NCBI RefSeq assembly: GCF_947495625.1
Contig: NZ_CANLZW010000011.1
Location: 1 to 64,000, forward strand
DNA length: 64,000 bases
Reading direction: 5' to 3'
Origin: an uncultured Cocleimonas sp.
Lineage (GTDB): Bacteria > Pseudomonadota > Gammaproteobacteria > Thiotrichales > Thiotrichaceae
Shown: positions 1 to 9,887 of the stretch, one piece after another
How the letters are laid out: each line of letters begins with the position of its first letter
How positions within the stretch are numbered: position 1 is the first letter of the stretch
Notes under the pieces: model-generated
Databases searched by the model: none
Seen by the model: the letters and a program-made list of their open reading frames with translations, nothing else
What the model was told of the DNA's origin: nothing
Program-made: the position numbers and the translations under genes

Positions 1-74
1 CTTTAATGAGAGATAAAGCTCAATATAGAATCGTTTAGACTTATTGCTTGATTATTACCATAGAATCTCGGCTG

Positions 75-189
75 GTTCGTTTATTTTGGCTGAGCAAAAT
101 AAATGAACTCGTAGCTTTCGCTACGAAACAATTAATCCCCAAATGCCGTATATCTGTTTTCTAAGATAGAAATAGCTTTGCGAGCTATT
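75..189. repeat. three successive hairpins upstream of the PhnD-like gene
   Basis: Three stem-loops follow one another. The first pairs 75-88 with 95-108 (14 bp including one G-T wobble, 6-nt loop). The second pairs 109-115 with 120-126 (TCGTAGC, loop TTTC). The third pairs 171-177 with 183-189 (AATAGCT). None has a long T-tract after it on the + strand. They may terminate a gene lying before the window or form a structured leader for the gene at 264. The rest of 1-263 shows no gene. Confidence 0.5.
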
Positions 190-228
190 CTCATTTACGA
201 TAGCACAACCAATCATAACAATAATTTG

Positions 229-248
229 CATGGACATAATGTTCCATG
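229..248. promoter_or_regulatory. short dyad just before the first gene's ribosome binding site
   Basis: CATGGA (229-234) and TCCATG (243-248) form a 6-bp dyad with an 8-nt spacer, ending about 15 bases before the start codon at 264. It could be an operator or a small hairpin near the ribosome binding site. No regulator is identified. Confidence 0.3.
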
Positions 249-263
249 TTTTAAAGGTAAAAA

Positions 264-1097
264 ATGCATAAAAAAAGTCTTAGAGTAATCCTCACTACTT
301 TGTTTATTAGTGTCTGTTCGTTTTCTTCTTCCGTTTTTGCAGAAAAAAGTTATACCGTTGGCGTGGTTCCGCAGTTTGATGCACGACGCACTCAAGAGGT
401 TTGGACACCTATTCTTAAACAACTTGAAGCTGAAACAGGTAAGACATTTAAGCTGGTGGGTTCGCCGGATATTCCTGAATTTGAGAAGGCTTTTAATGCG
501 GGCGAATACGATTTCGCTTATATGAATCCGTATCATTTGATTGTAGCTAACAAGAGTCAGGGTTATCAGCCGATTGTGCGCGATATTGGGCGTAAGTTGT
601 ATGGCGTTATCGTGGTGAAGAAGGACAGCCCTATTACTGATGTGAAGCAACTGGATGGCAAAGTTGTTGCGCTTCCTGCGCCTAATGCATTGGGTGCGGC
701 GCTTATTCCGCGTACTGAATTTGCGACCAAGTTTATGATTAAGCCTGAATACAAATATGTGAAGAGCCATTCTTCTGTGTACCTGAATGTGTTGCTGGGT
801 CAGGCTGAAGCTGGCGGCGGCGTGCAGAAAACGTTTTCTCAACAAAAGCCTGAGGTTAAGGATAATTTACGCATTCTGTATGAGACGACTAAAGTTGCGC
901 CTCATCCGGTTGCGGTCCATCCACGGGTTTCTGCTGAGGTGAGTCAACAGGTGCAGGATGCCTTTTTGAAAATGGCGGCGTCTGAAAAAGATATGAAGCT
1001 ATTGCAGAAAATTCCGATGAAGCAGCTTGGCGTTGCTGAACTCAAGGATTATGACGAGTTACTTGAGATGGGGTTGGAGTCCTTTTACGTTAAGTAA
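264..1097 (+). CDS. PhnD-like periplasmic substrate-binding protein
   Basis: The 277-residue product has an N-terminal signal peptide (hydrophobic stretch ending SSVFA, cleavage near residue 26). A PhnD/phosphonate-type binding fold follows, with the typical YTVGVVPQFDARRTQEVW start and the FAYMNPYHLIVA segment. Such proteins bind phosphonate, phosphite or other small anions in the periplasm. No permease or ATPase gene lies beside it. Instead a membrane diguanylate cyclase starts 21 bases downstream on the same strand, so this protein may be the ligand sensor of a signalling pair rather than a transporter part. The ligand cannot be told from sequence. The start is preceded by AAAGG. Confidence 0.82.
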   Translation: MHKKSLRVILTTLFISVCSFSSSVFAEKSYTVGVVPQFDARRTQEVWTPILKQLEAETGKTFKLVGSPDIPEFEKAFNAGEYDFAYMNPYHLIVANKSQGYQPIVRDIGRKLYGVIVVKKDSPITDVKQLDGKVVALPAPNALGAALIPRTEFATKFMIKPEYKYVKSHSSVYLNVLLGQAEAGGGVQKTFSQQKPEVKDNLRILYETTKVAPHPVAVHPRVSAEVSQQVQDAFLKMAASEKDMKLLQKIPMKQLGVAELKDYDELLEMGLESFYVK

Positions 1098-1118
1098 TGT
1101 ACTGATTATTTTATTTTT

Positions 1119-3275
1119 ATGAGATACCTTAAATACTACTTCCCCTTTTTATTTGTAATGATCAGCCTGGCTGTGATCCTGCATTTTTTCTGGTTGCCGT
1201 ATTATGTTGATACGGAAATAGAAAGCATACTGACACATGAAAAAGAGAAGACACGCCTTTTATCAGATACTGTCATCCCTGCGATGTTGTCGGGTGATTT
1301 GGCGGAAATTCATACCACACTTGATAACGTTGTAGAAAAGAACCCGGCCTGGACTGCTGTGGTTTTACAAAAACTGGATGGTACGCAGTTATATCCTTTA
1401 TCTAAAATAGAATTAACACAAACAGATGCATTAAATGTCGTTAAACATTCTTTAATCTATAAAGAGCAGGAACTGGGCAGTATTCAAGTTCAGACGGACG
1501 TTAAATCACTGATTGCACCCAAAGTGGAGAAGCTTCAACATCTGGAACTGCTAGTACTGGCTTCGAGTTTTTTAATCGTTATGGTCGGGGTATTTCTCCA
1601 AAATAGAATTATCCATTTGCCATTAAAAAAGTTGAGTATTGCGACCTCGCGCATTGCCGAGGGAGATTTTCTGACGCCCCTGCCGCAATCATCAAATACC
1701 GTGCTTTCAAAGTTTGTTGATAACTTTAACCGCATGCGGAATGACCTTGAAAGCCGTGACATTCAGCTGATGCGGCAACAGACCATTCAAGATGCTGTAC
1801 ATAATATGCAGTCAAAATTTCTAACCGTACAAGATACTGGCGCGGTTTACTGTGACATGCTCGATACCTTGTTAGAGTTGAGCGAGAGTGAATTTGGCCT
1901 TATCGGCGAAGTGAAATACGATGATAATAATCAACTCTGTATGAAAGTGTTGGTTGTGACTAATATCGCCTGGGATTTACCAAGCCGCAATATGTTTGAA
2001 GCGGTGATTAAAGGCGACTTGACGTTTACTGATATCGATAATCTGTTTTGTCGCGCGCTAATTACGGGCAAAGTTGAAATTAATAATAACCCTGAGTCTG
2101 AGTTATTAAAAATGGACCTGCCTGCGGGTCATCCTGCAATAAGAAATTACGTTGGAATCCCGCAGTACAATGGTAAGCAACAGCTAACGGGTATGGTGGC
2201 GCTGGCTAATACTAAAAAAGCGTATTCAGATGCTTCTATCAACGAGCTGAATATTATCTGGAATGCGATCGGCAATTTGATTGATGCGTTTCACCGCAAG
2301 GAATTGTTAAGCGAAAGCGAAGCCCATTTAAGGGCCATTGTGGATAATGCGGTTGATGGCATTATCGTGATAGACAGCAATGGAACGGTGCTGACTTTCA
2401 ACCCGGCTGCTCAGGATATTTTCGGTTACAACGAAAATGAAGTCATTAATGAAAGCATCAAAATATTAATGCCGCCAATGTACGCCGAGCATTATGGTGC
2501 GAATCTTTCGAGTTATTTAAGCACAGTTAAATCTCAACTAATCGGCAGCAGCAGAGAGATGGTTGGACAGCGCAAGAACGGCGAAGAGTTCTTTATGGAA
2601 GTGTCAGTGGCTGAGGTAAGAACCGGGACCATTCGACATTTCACAGGTATTGTCAGAGATATTACAGAACGAAAAGAGCAAGAATCTCAACTTATTGCGG
2701 TGCAGGAAATACTGTCTGAAAACAACGAACAGCTGCTTGGCTTATCGATTAAGGATGGTTTGACGGGAATCGCTAATCGCCGTTGTTTTGATGAAACCTT
2801 GGAGACGGAGATTAAACGTGCTGTTCGTTCTGAAACACCTATTTCTCTGATTCTTTTCGATCTTGATCATTTCAAACTGTATAACGATCATTATGGTCAC
2901 GTTGAAGGCGACAAATGTCTGAAGACGATTTCTAAAATCGTTGCTGATATTTTTAATCGCGATGGAGATCTTGTGGCACGTTATGGTGGCGAAGAGTTCG
3001 CGGTGATTCTGCCTTTAACCAATGAAAATATAGCCATCAAATTCGCTGAAGTAATACGCGAAGATTTAATAAAAATGGCCATCCCCCATGAGAAATCACC
3101 AACAGCACCTTATGTATCGGTCAGCTTAGGTGTGGCCACACTGGAGGCAGGTGAAATTTCAACGGCATCGGATCTCATTAAATTAGCTGACAAGGCTTTA
3201 TACCGCGCCAAATCTGAAGGCCGAAATCAAGTCTATTCAAAAGAAATGAGTCTTGAGACTGCCCAGCTTCATTAA
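1119..3275 (+). CDS. membrane PAS-GGDEF diguanylate cyclase
   Basis: The 718-residue protein makes cyclic di-GMP from two GTP. In order it has a transmembrane helix (about 7-25), a periplasmic segment, a second helix (about 143-163), a HAMP-like region (165-215), a GAF-like region (about 230-395), a PAS domain (about 404-525) and a GGDEF domain (about 555-710). The active site reads GGEEF at residues 623-627. An RDGD inhibitory site lies five residues before it, so an active, product-inhibited enzyme is expected. No EAL domain is present. It probably shares a transcript with the PhnD-like gene 21 bases upstream, whose periplasmic product could signal through its outer segment (inference). Confidence 0.9.
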   Translation: MRYLKYYFPFLFVMISLAVILHFFWLPYYVDTEIESILTHEKEKTRLLSDTVIPAMLSGDLAEIHTTLDNVVEKNPAWTAVVLQKLDGTQLYPLSKIELTQTDALNVVKHSLIYKEQELGSIQVQTDVKSLIAPKVEKLQHLELLVLASSFLIVMVGVFLQNRIIHLPLKKLSIATSRIAEGDFLTPLPQSSNTVLSKFVDNFNRMRNDLESRDIQLMRQQTIQDAVHNMQSKFLTVQDTGAVYCDMLDTLLELSESEFGLIGEVKYDDNNQLCMKVLVVTNIAWDLPSRNMFEAVIKGDLTFTDIDNLFCRALITGKVEINNNPESELLKMDLPAGHPAIRNYVGIPQYNGKQQLTGMVALANTKKAYSDASINELNIIWNAIGNLIDAFHRKELLSESEAHLRAIVDNAVDGIIVIDSNGTVLTFNPAAQDIFGYNENEVINESIKILMPPMYAEHYGANLSSYLSTVKSQLIGSSREMVGQRKNGEEFFMEVSVAEVRTGTIRHFTGIVRDITERKEQESQLIAVQEILSENNEQLLGLSIKDGLTGIANRRCFDETLETEIKRAVRSETPISLILFDLDHFKLYNDHYGHVEGDKCLKTISKIVADIFNRDGDLVARYGGEEFAVILPLTNENIAIKFAEVIREDLIKMAIPHEKSPTAPYVSVSLGVATLEAGEISTASDLIKLADKALYRAKSEGRNQVYSKEMSLETAQLH

Positions 3276-3596
3276 TATCGCGATTGCCGCAAAACGTCTC
3301 AAAGTGCCAGCAGGCATGTCATTAAAAACATGAAAGGCTTAAAACAAGGCATTTAGCCCACGTTAACCAGCTAACACAGAAATTTCTGAAATAGAAATAT
3401 CGTCCTCTATCCTTCTGCTCCCTTCTCGTTCCTTTATTTACTCCCTTTCTACTCTGTTGTTACTCGACGCTATTTATTCGATAGATTCGTTAATCATTAC
3501 AATTAATTAACAAAAAACAATGACCGACAGTTTGTGAACTATTAGACTAAGAACCAGTCCGAAATTACTAACCTCTCAATTCTGGAAGTCCCGTAT
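3276..3596. other. intergenic region, 321 bp
   Basis: No gene, strong hairpin or repeat of the window's repeat family is visible. The last 100 bases are AT-rich and presumably hold the promoter of the AsmA-family gene. Confidence 0.5.
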
Positions 3597-6500
3597 ATGT
3601 TTAAAAAAATCATTTTAACTGTTGTTGTTTTAATCGCGATTGTTGTTGGCGCACTGATAATTTTTGTCGCTACCTTTGATGCAAATGATTACAAAGATCA
3701 AATTACCAAGTTGGTAAAAAAGCAAACCGGGCGAGATTTGAATATAGATGGCGAGTTGAAGCTTGCGATTTATCCTGATGTGGCTCTGGAAATGGGCAAA
3801 ACATCGTTATCGAATGCCGAAGGTTTTGCCGGGGATCAGTTCGCGACGATTGATTCAGGTAAAGTTTCTGTGAAGTTAATGCCTTTGCTTAAGAAACAGG
3901 TTGAAGCTGATGCAGTATTACTGGATGGGCTGAAATTAAATCTTCACCGTAAGGCTGACGGTTCTAGCAACTGGGATGATCTGGCTAAAGGAAGCACAGA
4001 CGTTAAAGATGAGAGTGCAGTAGAAAAAGAGCCATCGAAAGTGGTTGAAGAAATGATGCAGAATCTTTCGATTGCAGGCGTTAGCCTGAATAACGCCAAT
4101 ATCCACTGGCGCGATGATGTGGCGAAGCAGGATATAACGCTTTCTCCGCTTAATCTAAAAACAGGAAAATTCAGCCCCGGCAAACCATTGCCTGTAGAAC
4201 TCGATGTGGTATTGAAACAGAAGAATCCTGCGATGACAGTCACTGCTGATGGCAGTACCACCATTAATCTAACGAATAACAATAAAGACTTCAGCCTGAG
4301 CAAACTTAAATTAAAAACCAAGGTAACGGGTGCGCAAATACCTAATGGTGCCTTAGAAGCGAATATCAGCGGTAGTATTCAGGGCAATCCGCAGAAAATC
4401 AGCGTGTCTGATTTGGTTCTGCAATCGACTCTTACGGGTGACTTAGTACAACAAGGTACGGCTAAAGCAGATGTATCTGGCAATGTGGATTTTGATGTTA
4501 GTGCTCAGCAGTTAACAATTGCCGGAATGAAGCTTAATGGCAATGTGAATGGCAAGCCTTTGGCTGGCGGAACTTTGCAGGCGTTAGTTACGGGCGATAC
4601 AAAATTCAATCTGAAATCACAGCAGTTATCGATTCCTAATCTTGCATTAGATGCAAAACTTGCAGAAGGCTATGTTAAAGGCGGCGCAGCAAACGTCAAA
4701 ATAAACGGCAATATGCAGCTTGATCTGGCGAAGCAACTACTCAACATCAGTGGCATGAAAGCGGTGACTGATGCCAGTGGTGAAGTTTTACAAGGCGGTA
4801 AAGCGAATGCCAATGTGAATGGCGATTTGCAACTTAATATTGGTACGCAAAAACTATCTATACCTAATCTCGCATTAACAACCCAGTTAACGGGTGGTTA
4901 TGTCAAAGGCGGCGTGGCGAATGCACAGGTAAACGGCAACACACAGTTTGATCTGGCTAAGCAGTTGCTATCAATGACAGGATTAAAACTGACTGCGGAT
5001 GCGAATGGCGAGTTATTAAAAGGCGGCAAGGCAAATACCAATATCGCGGGAGATCTTCAACTTGATCTCAAGAACTCGCAAGTCACATCACCGAAAATTA
5101 CGCTTAACAGTCAGGTAGAAGGTGGTTTGGTACCCGGTGGCAAATTGACACAAACAGGTAGCGGCAACCTTGACCTGAACTGGGCGAATAACAAAGGCGC
5201 GGTGAATTTATCCAATCTACTGGTTAATCTGGCGGGTCTTGAACTTAAAGGCAGCGGCGTGCAGTTACAACCGCTGGCGGCGAAACCGGGCGTTTCTGGT
5301 CAATTTAGCACTAATACGTTTAATCTGAAAACGGTGATGAAAACCTTTGGTATCGAACCACCGGTGACGAAGAACCCAGCTGCGCTTTCACAGGTACAGG
5401 CTCAGTTTGCACTTAAGGCAGATACCGATAGCGTTGATTTACAAAACCTAAAGGCAACGCTTGATAAGAGTCAGCTTTCGGGCAATCTGGCAATCGCGAA
5501 TTTCGCATCGCCGAGTATTCGTACCAAGTTAACCATCAACACAATCAACCTCGACGACTATTTAGCACCTGAAGCAAAAGGTGCGACCGCAGCTGCGCCA
5601 GCGAGTGCTGGGGGTAATAAAGAATTATTACCGCTGGATACTTTGCGCAAATTGAATATTGATGGTGATTTCAATATCGGCAAGATGCTGGTGAATAAAA
5701 TCAATATGAGTAATATCAGAGCTAAAGTAAATGCAAAACAGGGGCTGATTGTTATCGACCCAGCGAATGCGCAGTTGTACTCGGGTACTTACAAAGGCCG
5801 CATCACACTGGATGCGAAACAGGCAGTTCCAACTATGAAAATGCGCCACGAGCTAACAGGCGTTCGTTCGGAAGGTTTGTTGTTTGATTTATTTCAGGAT
5901 AAGTATGTATCTGGTGGTACTAAGTTGATCACCGACTTGAGTTCGCGTGGTAATAGCATCGATGCTTTATTGAAGAACCTTAATGGAACCACGAGCCTAG
6001 GACTTAACGATGGCACGATTCGTGATTCGAATCTCGCAGAAAAAGTATCACTAGCGGTTAAAGCGTTTGAAAAGAAGGAAGTAGAAGACGGTAAATCTGT
6101 AGTGAAATTTACTGGTTTGAGCGGCGACTTCAAAGCTACAAATGGCGAATTCAAGACCGATAATTTGAGTCTGGAATCACCCTATTTCAATATCAAAGGC
6201 TCTGGTACGGCGAATGTCGCCAGTCAGGAATTGAATATGAGCTTGCGTATTGGGCCTAATAATCAGGACCCTAAACGACCTTTATTTGCGCCACTAAGAG
6301 TAACGGGTACTTTTTCTAATCCTAAATTTTCTCTGGATTTGGCAGACTTGATCAAAGCTGTTGCCGCACAAGATATAGAAAAACTTAAACTTCAGGCAAA
6401 AGAGAAACTTGAGGAAGAGAAGCAAGCGCTTAAACTCAAAATAGAGAAAGAGAAAGCGGTTCAGGAACAAAAGATCAAGCAGAAACTTGAAGACGCCAAA

Positions 6501-6689
6501 GCCGACGCTGTTCAAAAACTGAAAAAACAAACTGGCGATAAACTGGGTGATGCGATTATCAATCAGTTAGGCGGAAAGAAGTCTGAAGCTCCTGCTAACC
6601 AAGATCCAAATGCACCTGCAGAGAAACCTAAGAGTGTTGAAGATCAGGTTAAAGACAAGTTAAAGGATAAATTAAAGGGATTGTTCTAA
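3597..6689 (+). CDS. AsmA-family envelope protein with internal repeats
   Basis: The 1030-residue protein has an N-terminal membrane anchor (about 5-27) and an AsmA-type N-terminal region beginning FDANDYKDQITKLVKKQTGRDLNI. The C-terminal AsmA domain spans about 600-920. AsmA relatives are inner-membrane-anchored periplasmic proteins tied to outer-membrane biogenesis and lipid transfer. The middle (about 300-500) consists of imperfect repeats of about 45 residues with alternating VKGG or LQGG turns and NGDLQLNI-type strands, as expected for an extended beta groove. The last 110 residues are Lys/Glu/Gln-rich and probably coiled coil. It stands alone and is followed by a composite repeat element. 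Confidence 0.85.
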   Translation: MFKKIILTVVVLIAIVVGALIIFVATFDANDYKDQITKLVKKQTGRDLNIDGELKLAIYPDVALEMGKTSLSNAEGFAGDQFATIDSGKVSVKLMPLLKKQVEADAVLLDGLKLNLHRKADGSSNWDDLAKGSTDVKDESAVEKEPSKVVEEMMQNLSIAGVSLNNANIHWRDDVAKQDITLSPLNLKTGKFSPGKPLPVELDVVLKQKNPAMTVTADGSTTINLTNNNKDFSLSKLKLKTKVTGAQIPNGALEANISGSIQGNPQKISVSDLVLQSTLTGDLVQQGTAKADVSGNVDFDVSAQQLTIAGMKLNGNVNGKPLAGGTLQALVTGDTKFNLKSQQLSIPNLALDAKLAEGYVKGGAANVKINGNMQLDLAKQLLNISGMKAVTDASGEVLQGGKANANVNGDLQLNIGTQKLSIPNLALTTQLTGGYVKGGVANAQVNGNTQFDLAKQLLSMTGLKLTADANGELLKGGKANTNIAGDLQLDLKNSQVTSPKITLNSQVEGGLVPGGKLTQTGSGNLDLNWANNKGAVNLSNLLVNLAGLELKGSGVQLQPLAAKPGVSGQFSTNTFNLKTVMKTFGIEPPVTKNPAALSQVQAQFALKADTDSVDLQNLKATLDKSQLSGNLAIANFASPSIRTKLTINTINLDDYLAPEAKGATAAAPASAGGNKELLPLDTLRKLNIDGDFNIGKMLVNKINMSNIRAKVNAKQGLIVIDPANAQLYSGTYKGRITLDAKQAVPTMKMRHELTGVRSEGLLFDLFQDKYVSGGTKLITDLSSRGNSIDALLKNLNGTTSLGLNDGTIRDSNLAEKVSLAVKAFEKKEVEDGKSVVKFTGLSGDFKATNGEFKTDNLSLESPYFNIKGSGTANVASQELNMSLRIGPNNQDPKRPLFAPLRVTGTFSNPKFSLDLADLIKAVAAQDIEKLKLQAKEKLEEEKQALKLKIEKEKAVQEQKIKQKLEDAKADAVQKLKKQTGDKLGDAIINQLGGKKSEAPANQDPNAPAEKPKSVEDQVKDKLKDKLKGLF

Positions 6690-6754
6690 AACGATATAAA
6701 AAGCTACATAAGCACAGTCGAATTAGACTGAATCAGGATATTGTGAATAGATTT

Positions 6755-6875
6755 AGTCACCCCCCTACTTTAAGTGACTTTTCATTTCGTTTTTAGAAAT
6801 GACAAAAGGAACTTATGCAGAGCTAGGCCATTTTTTTGAATACTAGAAAACAGTCTATAAGTAGGGGGGTGACCT
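6755..6875. repeat. composite repeat element with 15-bp terminal inverted repeats
   Basis: The left end GTCACCCCCCTACTT (6756-6770) and right end AAGTAGGGGGGTGAC (6859-6873) are perfect inverted repeats. Inside are the GTCAC/GTGAC dyad, the hairpin TCATTTC/GAAATGA (6782-6802) and the box GGAACTTATGCAGAGCT followed by a run of seven T. It lies between the convergent asmA-like and CBS genes. It has the shape of a MITE or REPIN and may also terminate the asmA-like transcript. Confidence 0.85.
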
Positions 6876-7173
6876 ATTAAGTATTAGTTAGACTCATCAA
6901 GAGTCAGATATTCAGAATATCTAATTAGAGAGTGATCCGTTTAGATAAGCAAACGGAAGATTCATTAAATGCATCATAGATTCCGGTGGATACCGAATGA
7001 GTAATCTATCTAATCTAGGTTATCTAGGTTGCAAAGAGAGTTGGTTTAATTTGTGGTCTATTTAATTGAAATTAGATAGACCCAATACAGATTAAATCTA
7101 AGTACTTTGCTCTTAGCTAAGTACCTAGTTTTGTTCTTGGCTTTGTTTTTAGCCTAGTTCTTGACCAGGCTAC
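6876..7173. other. intergenic region with small palindromes
   Basis: No gene is seen. There is a 17-bp palindrome, AGATATTC/GAATATCT with a one-base centre (6906-6922), and a hairpin CCGTTT/AAACGG (6937-6956). Near 7148-7168 AGCCT and AGGCT pair just beyond the end of the minus-strand CBS gene and could help end its transcript, but no good T-tract follows. Confidence 0.4.
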
Positions 7174-7578
7174 TTAGCAAAGATACTTTTCTAAGGCTTT
7201 AAGTACATCAGTACGTCCAATCATGCCAATCACGTTGCCATTCTCTACTACAGGGTAACGTCTGTAGTGATCCTTGAGGAACATTTCTGCAACATACAAA
7301 CAGCTGTAATCAGCTTCTACCGTTCTAACATCTGGCGTCATGAAATCTTGAACTTTACCTCGGAAAGAGGAATCGAAATTTGATTTAAGCGCTGCTTTAA
7401 TGCAGTCAGTACCAGAAATCATACCAATTAAGTTGCCAAGATCATCAACTACGGGTGCGCCAAAAATACGGTGTTTATTGAAAAGCTTAATTGCTTCTGC
7501 TATTTCCTGATCCGGTTTGAATTTAATAAAATTAGGATTTAGGTGATAACGCACATGAAGTTCATCAGACTTTGACAT
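7174..7578 (-). CDS. two-CBS-domain protein
   Basis: The 134-residue protein is almost entirely a CBS pair. CBS1 spans about 16-65 (AIKLFNKHRIFGAPVVDDLGN) and CBS2 about 76-130 (MLKDHYRRYPVVENGNVIGMIGRTDVLKAL-like). CBS pairs bind adenine nucleotides and act as energy or redox sensors; stand-alone ones usually control a partner protein. It lies about 80 bases after nqrM on the same strand and could be the last gene of the nqr transcript, but the partner is unknown. An AGGAG site precedes the start. Confidence 0.85.
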   Translation of the reverse strand: MSKSDELHVRYHLNPNFIKFKPDQEIAEAIKLFNKHRIFGAPVVDDLGNLIGMISGTDCIKAALKSNFDSSFRGKVQDFMTPDVRTVEADYSCLYVAEMFLKDHYRRYPVVENGNVIGMIGRTDVLKALEKYLC

Positions 7579-7658
7579 ATATAAGAGCTCCTATTTGAAA
7601 CCTTATTGCTAAGGTTTATTTAGCGGGGTAAGTACTAGCGGACAAGCCTAGCATACTA

Positions 7659-7937
7659 TTACTTTATGCCTGATCTCAACTTATCAATGTTAATCTGGGC
7701 GTAATCTTTTGTTATATTATTTTGTTCGTTGGTGTTTGTATTGTCTTTTTCTTCTTGAGCCATACGCGCTTTGCGTTTCTCACAAGGGTTAGCACAGCTA
7801 CAATCTCCTTTAACACCAGGAATATTTGATAAACCGCCGCAGCTGCCTTTGAGCTCACGATTGTTCATTAGTACCCCTGCCGCCATTCCCAAGAAGGCTA
7901 GCATTAATACCAAAAATGTAAATAAAAATAGTTGCAT
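7659..7937 (-). CDS. nqrM: Na+-NQR maturation factor NqrM
   Basis: The 92-residue protein has one N-terminal membrane helix (about 3-24) followed by a cysteine-rich segment, SCGGL and DCSCANPCEKRK (four Cys). This is the pattern of the former DUF539 family. NqrM is needed to install the iron centre between NqrD and NqrE. It follows nqrF in the usual order and direction with a spacing of about 84 bases and its own AGGA ribosome binding site. The C-terminal 35 residues are polar and variable. Confidence 0.9.
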   Translation of the reverse strand: MQLFLFTFLVLMLAFLGMAAGVLMNNRELKGSCGGLSNIPGVKGDCSCANPCEKRKARMAQEEKDNTNTNEQNNITKDYAQINIDKLRSGIK

Positions 7938-8021
7938 GTTATTTTCCTGAAATACTCGTCAACGAATTCACTAACGAGTATTTCTAAGTTCTTGCTGTGC
8001 CTGGGTGTTATTCGGCGCTAT

Positions 8022-9245
8022 TTAGCCACCAAAGTCATCCAGCATAATGTTTTCTTCTTCTACGCCCATTTCTTCCAGCATATCGACAACAGCGGTGTTC
8101 ATCATCGGTGGACCACACATGTAAAACTCACAATCTTCTGGTGCTTGATGTTCTTTAAGATAGTTCTTGTAAAGAATATCATGGATGTAGCCAGTGTAGC
8201 CTTCCCAGTTATCTTCTGGTTGTGGTTCTGATAAACCGAGGTGCCATTCAAAGTTATCGTGTTCTTTAGCCAGCTTATCAAACTCTTCTACATAGAAAGC
8301 TTCGCGTAGACTTCTTGCGCCGTACCAGAAGCTGATTTTACGCTGACTTGCTAATCTACCAAGCTGGTCAAAGATATGAGAACGCATAGGTGCCATACCT
8401 GCACCACCACCGACAAATACCATTTCTGCATCGGTATCTTTCGCAAAGAATTCACCGAATGGTCCAGAGATAGTTACTTCATCTCCCTTTTTTAAATCGA
8501 AGATATAAGAAGACATAATACCTGCAGGGATATTGTTTTCACCTGGAGGTGGTGTAGCAATACGCACATTTAGCATTATCAACCCTTTTTCTTCAGGGTA
8601 GTTGGCCATCGAATAAGCACGTAGCGCTGGCTCTGGCACATGAGATTCTATATCCCAAAGTTTAAAGTGATCCCAATCGGCGCGGTATTCATCCTGAATT
8701 TCAAATTCAGAATACTTCAAATCATACGGTGGACATTCAATTTGAATATAACCACCAGCGCGGAAATTTACGTCTTCGCCTTCAGGCAACTCAAGAACTA
8801 GCTCTTTAATGAAAGTCGCTACGTTTTTGTTAGATTTAACTTTACATTGCCACTTCTTAACACCAAATACCTCTTCAGGTACTTCGATAACCATATCTTG
8901 CTTTACATTTACCTGACAAGCTAGACGATCACCATGTCGTGCTTCACGTTTGTTGATATGTGATTCTTCAGCAGGGAGTAAACTTCCTCCTCCATCAAAG
9001 ATTCTTACTTTACATTGCGCGCAAGTTCCACCACCACCACAAGCAGATGCAATGAAGAGTCCGCTATCAGAAAGGGCGTTTAACAGCTTACCCCCAACAG
9101 GAACTTCTATATCGCGTTCTTTATTGATGTGAAGCATTACATTGCCGCTAGAAACCAACTTTGAGCGTGCAAAAAGAATAATGAATACCAAGCTGATCAC
9201 GATGCTTGTGAAAAGTAGTATTCCTAATAAAATTTGAATAGTCAT
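8022..9245 (-). CDS. nqrF: Na+-translocating NADH:quinone reductase subunit F
   Basis: The 407-residue subunit takes electrons from NADH. It has an N-terminal membrane helix (about 3-25), then a plant-type 2Fe-2S domain with Cys69, Cys75, Cys78 and Cys110 ([11 protein letters not shown] and LACQ). FAD- and NADH-binding domains of the ferredoxin reductase type follow, with RAYSMANYP for flavin and [12 protein letters not shown] plus YMCGPPMM for nucleotide. All key motifs are intact. It is the last structural gene of nqrABCDEF. Confidence 0.97.
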   Translation of the reverse strand: MTIQILLGILLFTSIVISLVFIILFARSKLVSSGNVMLHINKERDIEVPVGGKLLNALSDSGLFIASACGGGGTCAQCKVRIFDGGGSLLPAEESHINKREARHGDRLACQVNVKQDMVIEVPEEVFGVKKWQCKVKSNKNVATFIKELVLELPEGEDVNFRAGGYIQIECPPYDLKYSEFEIQDEYRADWDHFKLWDIESHVPEPALRAYSMANYPEEKGLIMLNVRIATPPPGENNIPAGIMSSYIFDLKKGDEVTISGPFGEFFAKDTDAEMVFVGGGAGMAPMRSHIFDQLGRLASQRKISFWYGARSLREAFYVEEFDKLAKEHDNFEWHLGLSEPQPEDNWEGYTGYIHDILYKNYLKEHQAPEDCEFYMCGPPMMNTAVVDMLEEMGVEEENIMLDDFGG

Positions 9246-9290
9246 ATTATTGTATATTCACCTAAATACTTAAATCTTGAGTAGTGGGTA

Positions 9291-9887
9291 CTAAAGTTGA
9301 ATGCCAGAGAAGGCCATAAAGCCCATAGACATTAAACCTACGGTGATAAAGGTAATCCCTAAACCCTGTAGCCCTTTTGGTACATCGCTATATTTCAACT
9401 TTTCACGTACTCCAGCTAAGGCAACAATCGCAAGCGCCCAGCCCAGTCCACTAGAAATACCGTATACCGCACTTTCAGCAAATGAGTAGTCACGCTCAAC
9501 CATGAACAATGAGCCACCCAATATTGCGCAGTTAACCGTAATTAATGGCAAAAACACACCCAGTGCGTTGTATAAGCTTGGTAAATATTTATCCAATACC
9601 ATTTCGAGTATCTGTACCATCGCCGCGATAACGCCGATATAACTGATTAAGCCTAAAAAGGTAAGATCAACACCTTGTAATAATGCGTTTTCTTTAAGCA
9701 AATAGTTCAGAATCAAGTTATTAACAGGAACTGTAATTGCCTGTACAACAGCTACTGCAATACCAAGACCAATGGCTGTTTCAATCTTTTTAGAGAGAGC
9801 CAGAAAGGTACACATTCCCAGGAAGAATGCGAGCGCCAGGTTTTCAACGAATATCGCTTTAACCGCAAGACTTAGTAGATCTTCCAT
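9291..9887 (-). CDS. nqrE: Na+-NQR subunit E
   Basis: The 198-residue integral membrane protein has about six helices and belongs to the NqrDE/RnfAE family. It forms an inverted pair with NqrD that holds an iron centre in the electron path to quinone. The conserved segments [18 protein letters not shown] and TVNCAILGG, the latter with the expected Cys, are present. Its start codon overlaps the nqrD stop codon by one base (TAATG), which suggests translational coupling. Confidence 0.96.
   Translation of the reverse strand: MEDLLSLAVKAIFVENLALAFFLGMCTFLALSKKIETAIGLGIAVAVVQAITVPVNNLILNYLLKENALLQGVDLTFLGLISYIGVIAAMVQILEMVLDKYLPSLYNALGVFLPLITVNCAILGGSLFMVERDYSFAESAVYGISSGLGWALAIVALAGVREKLKYSDVPKGLQGLGITFITVGLMSMGFMAFSGIQL

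Noticed and set aside
213-845. Minus-strand reading frame of 210 codons
   Set aside because: It is antisense to the PhnD-like gene, which has a signal peptide, family motifs and a ribosome binding site; the antisense product has no recognisable features.
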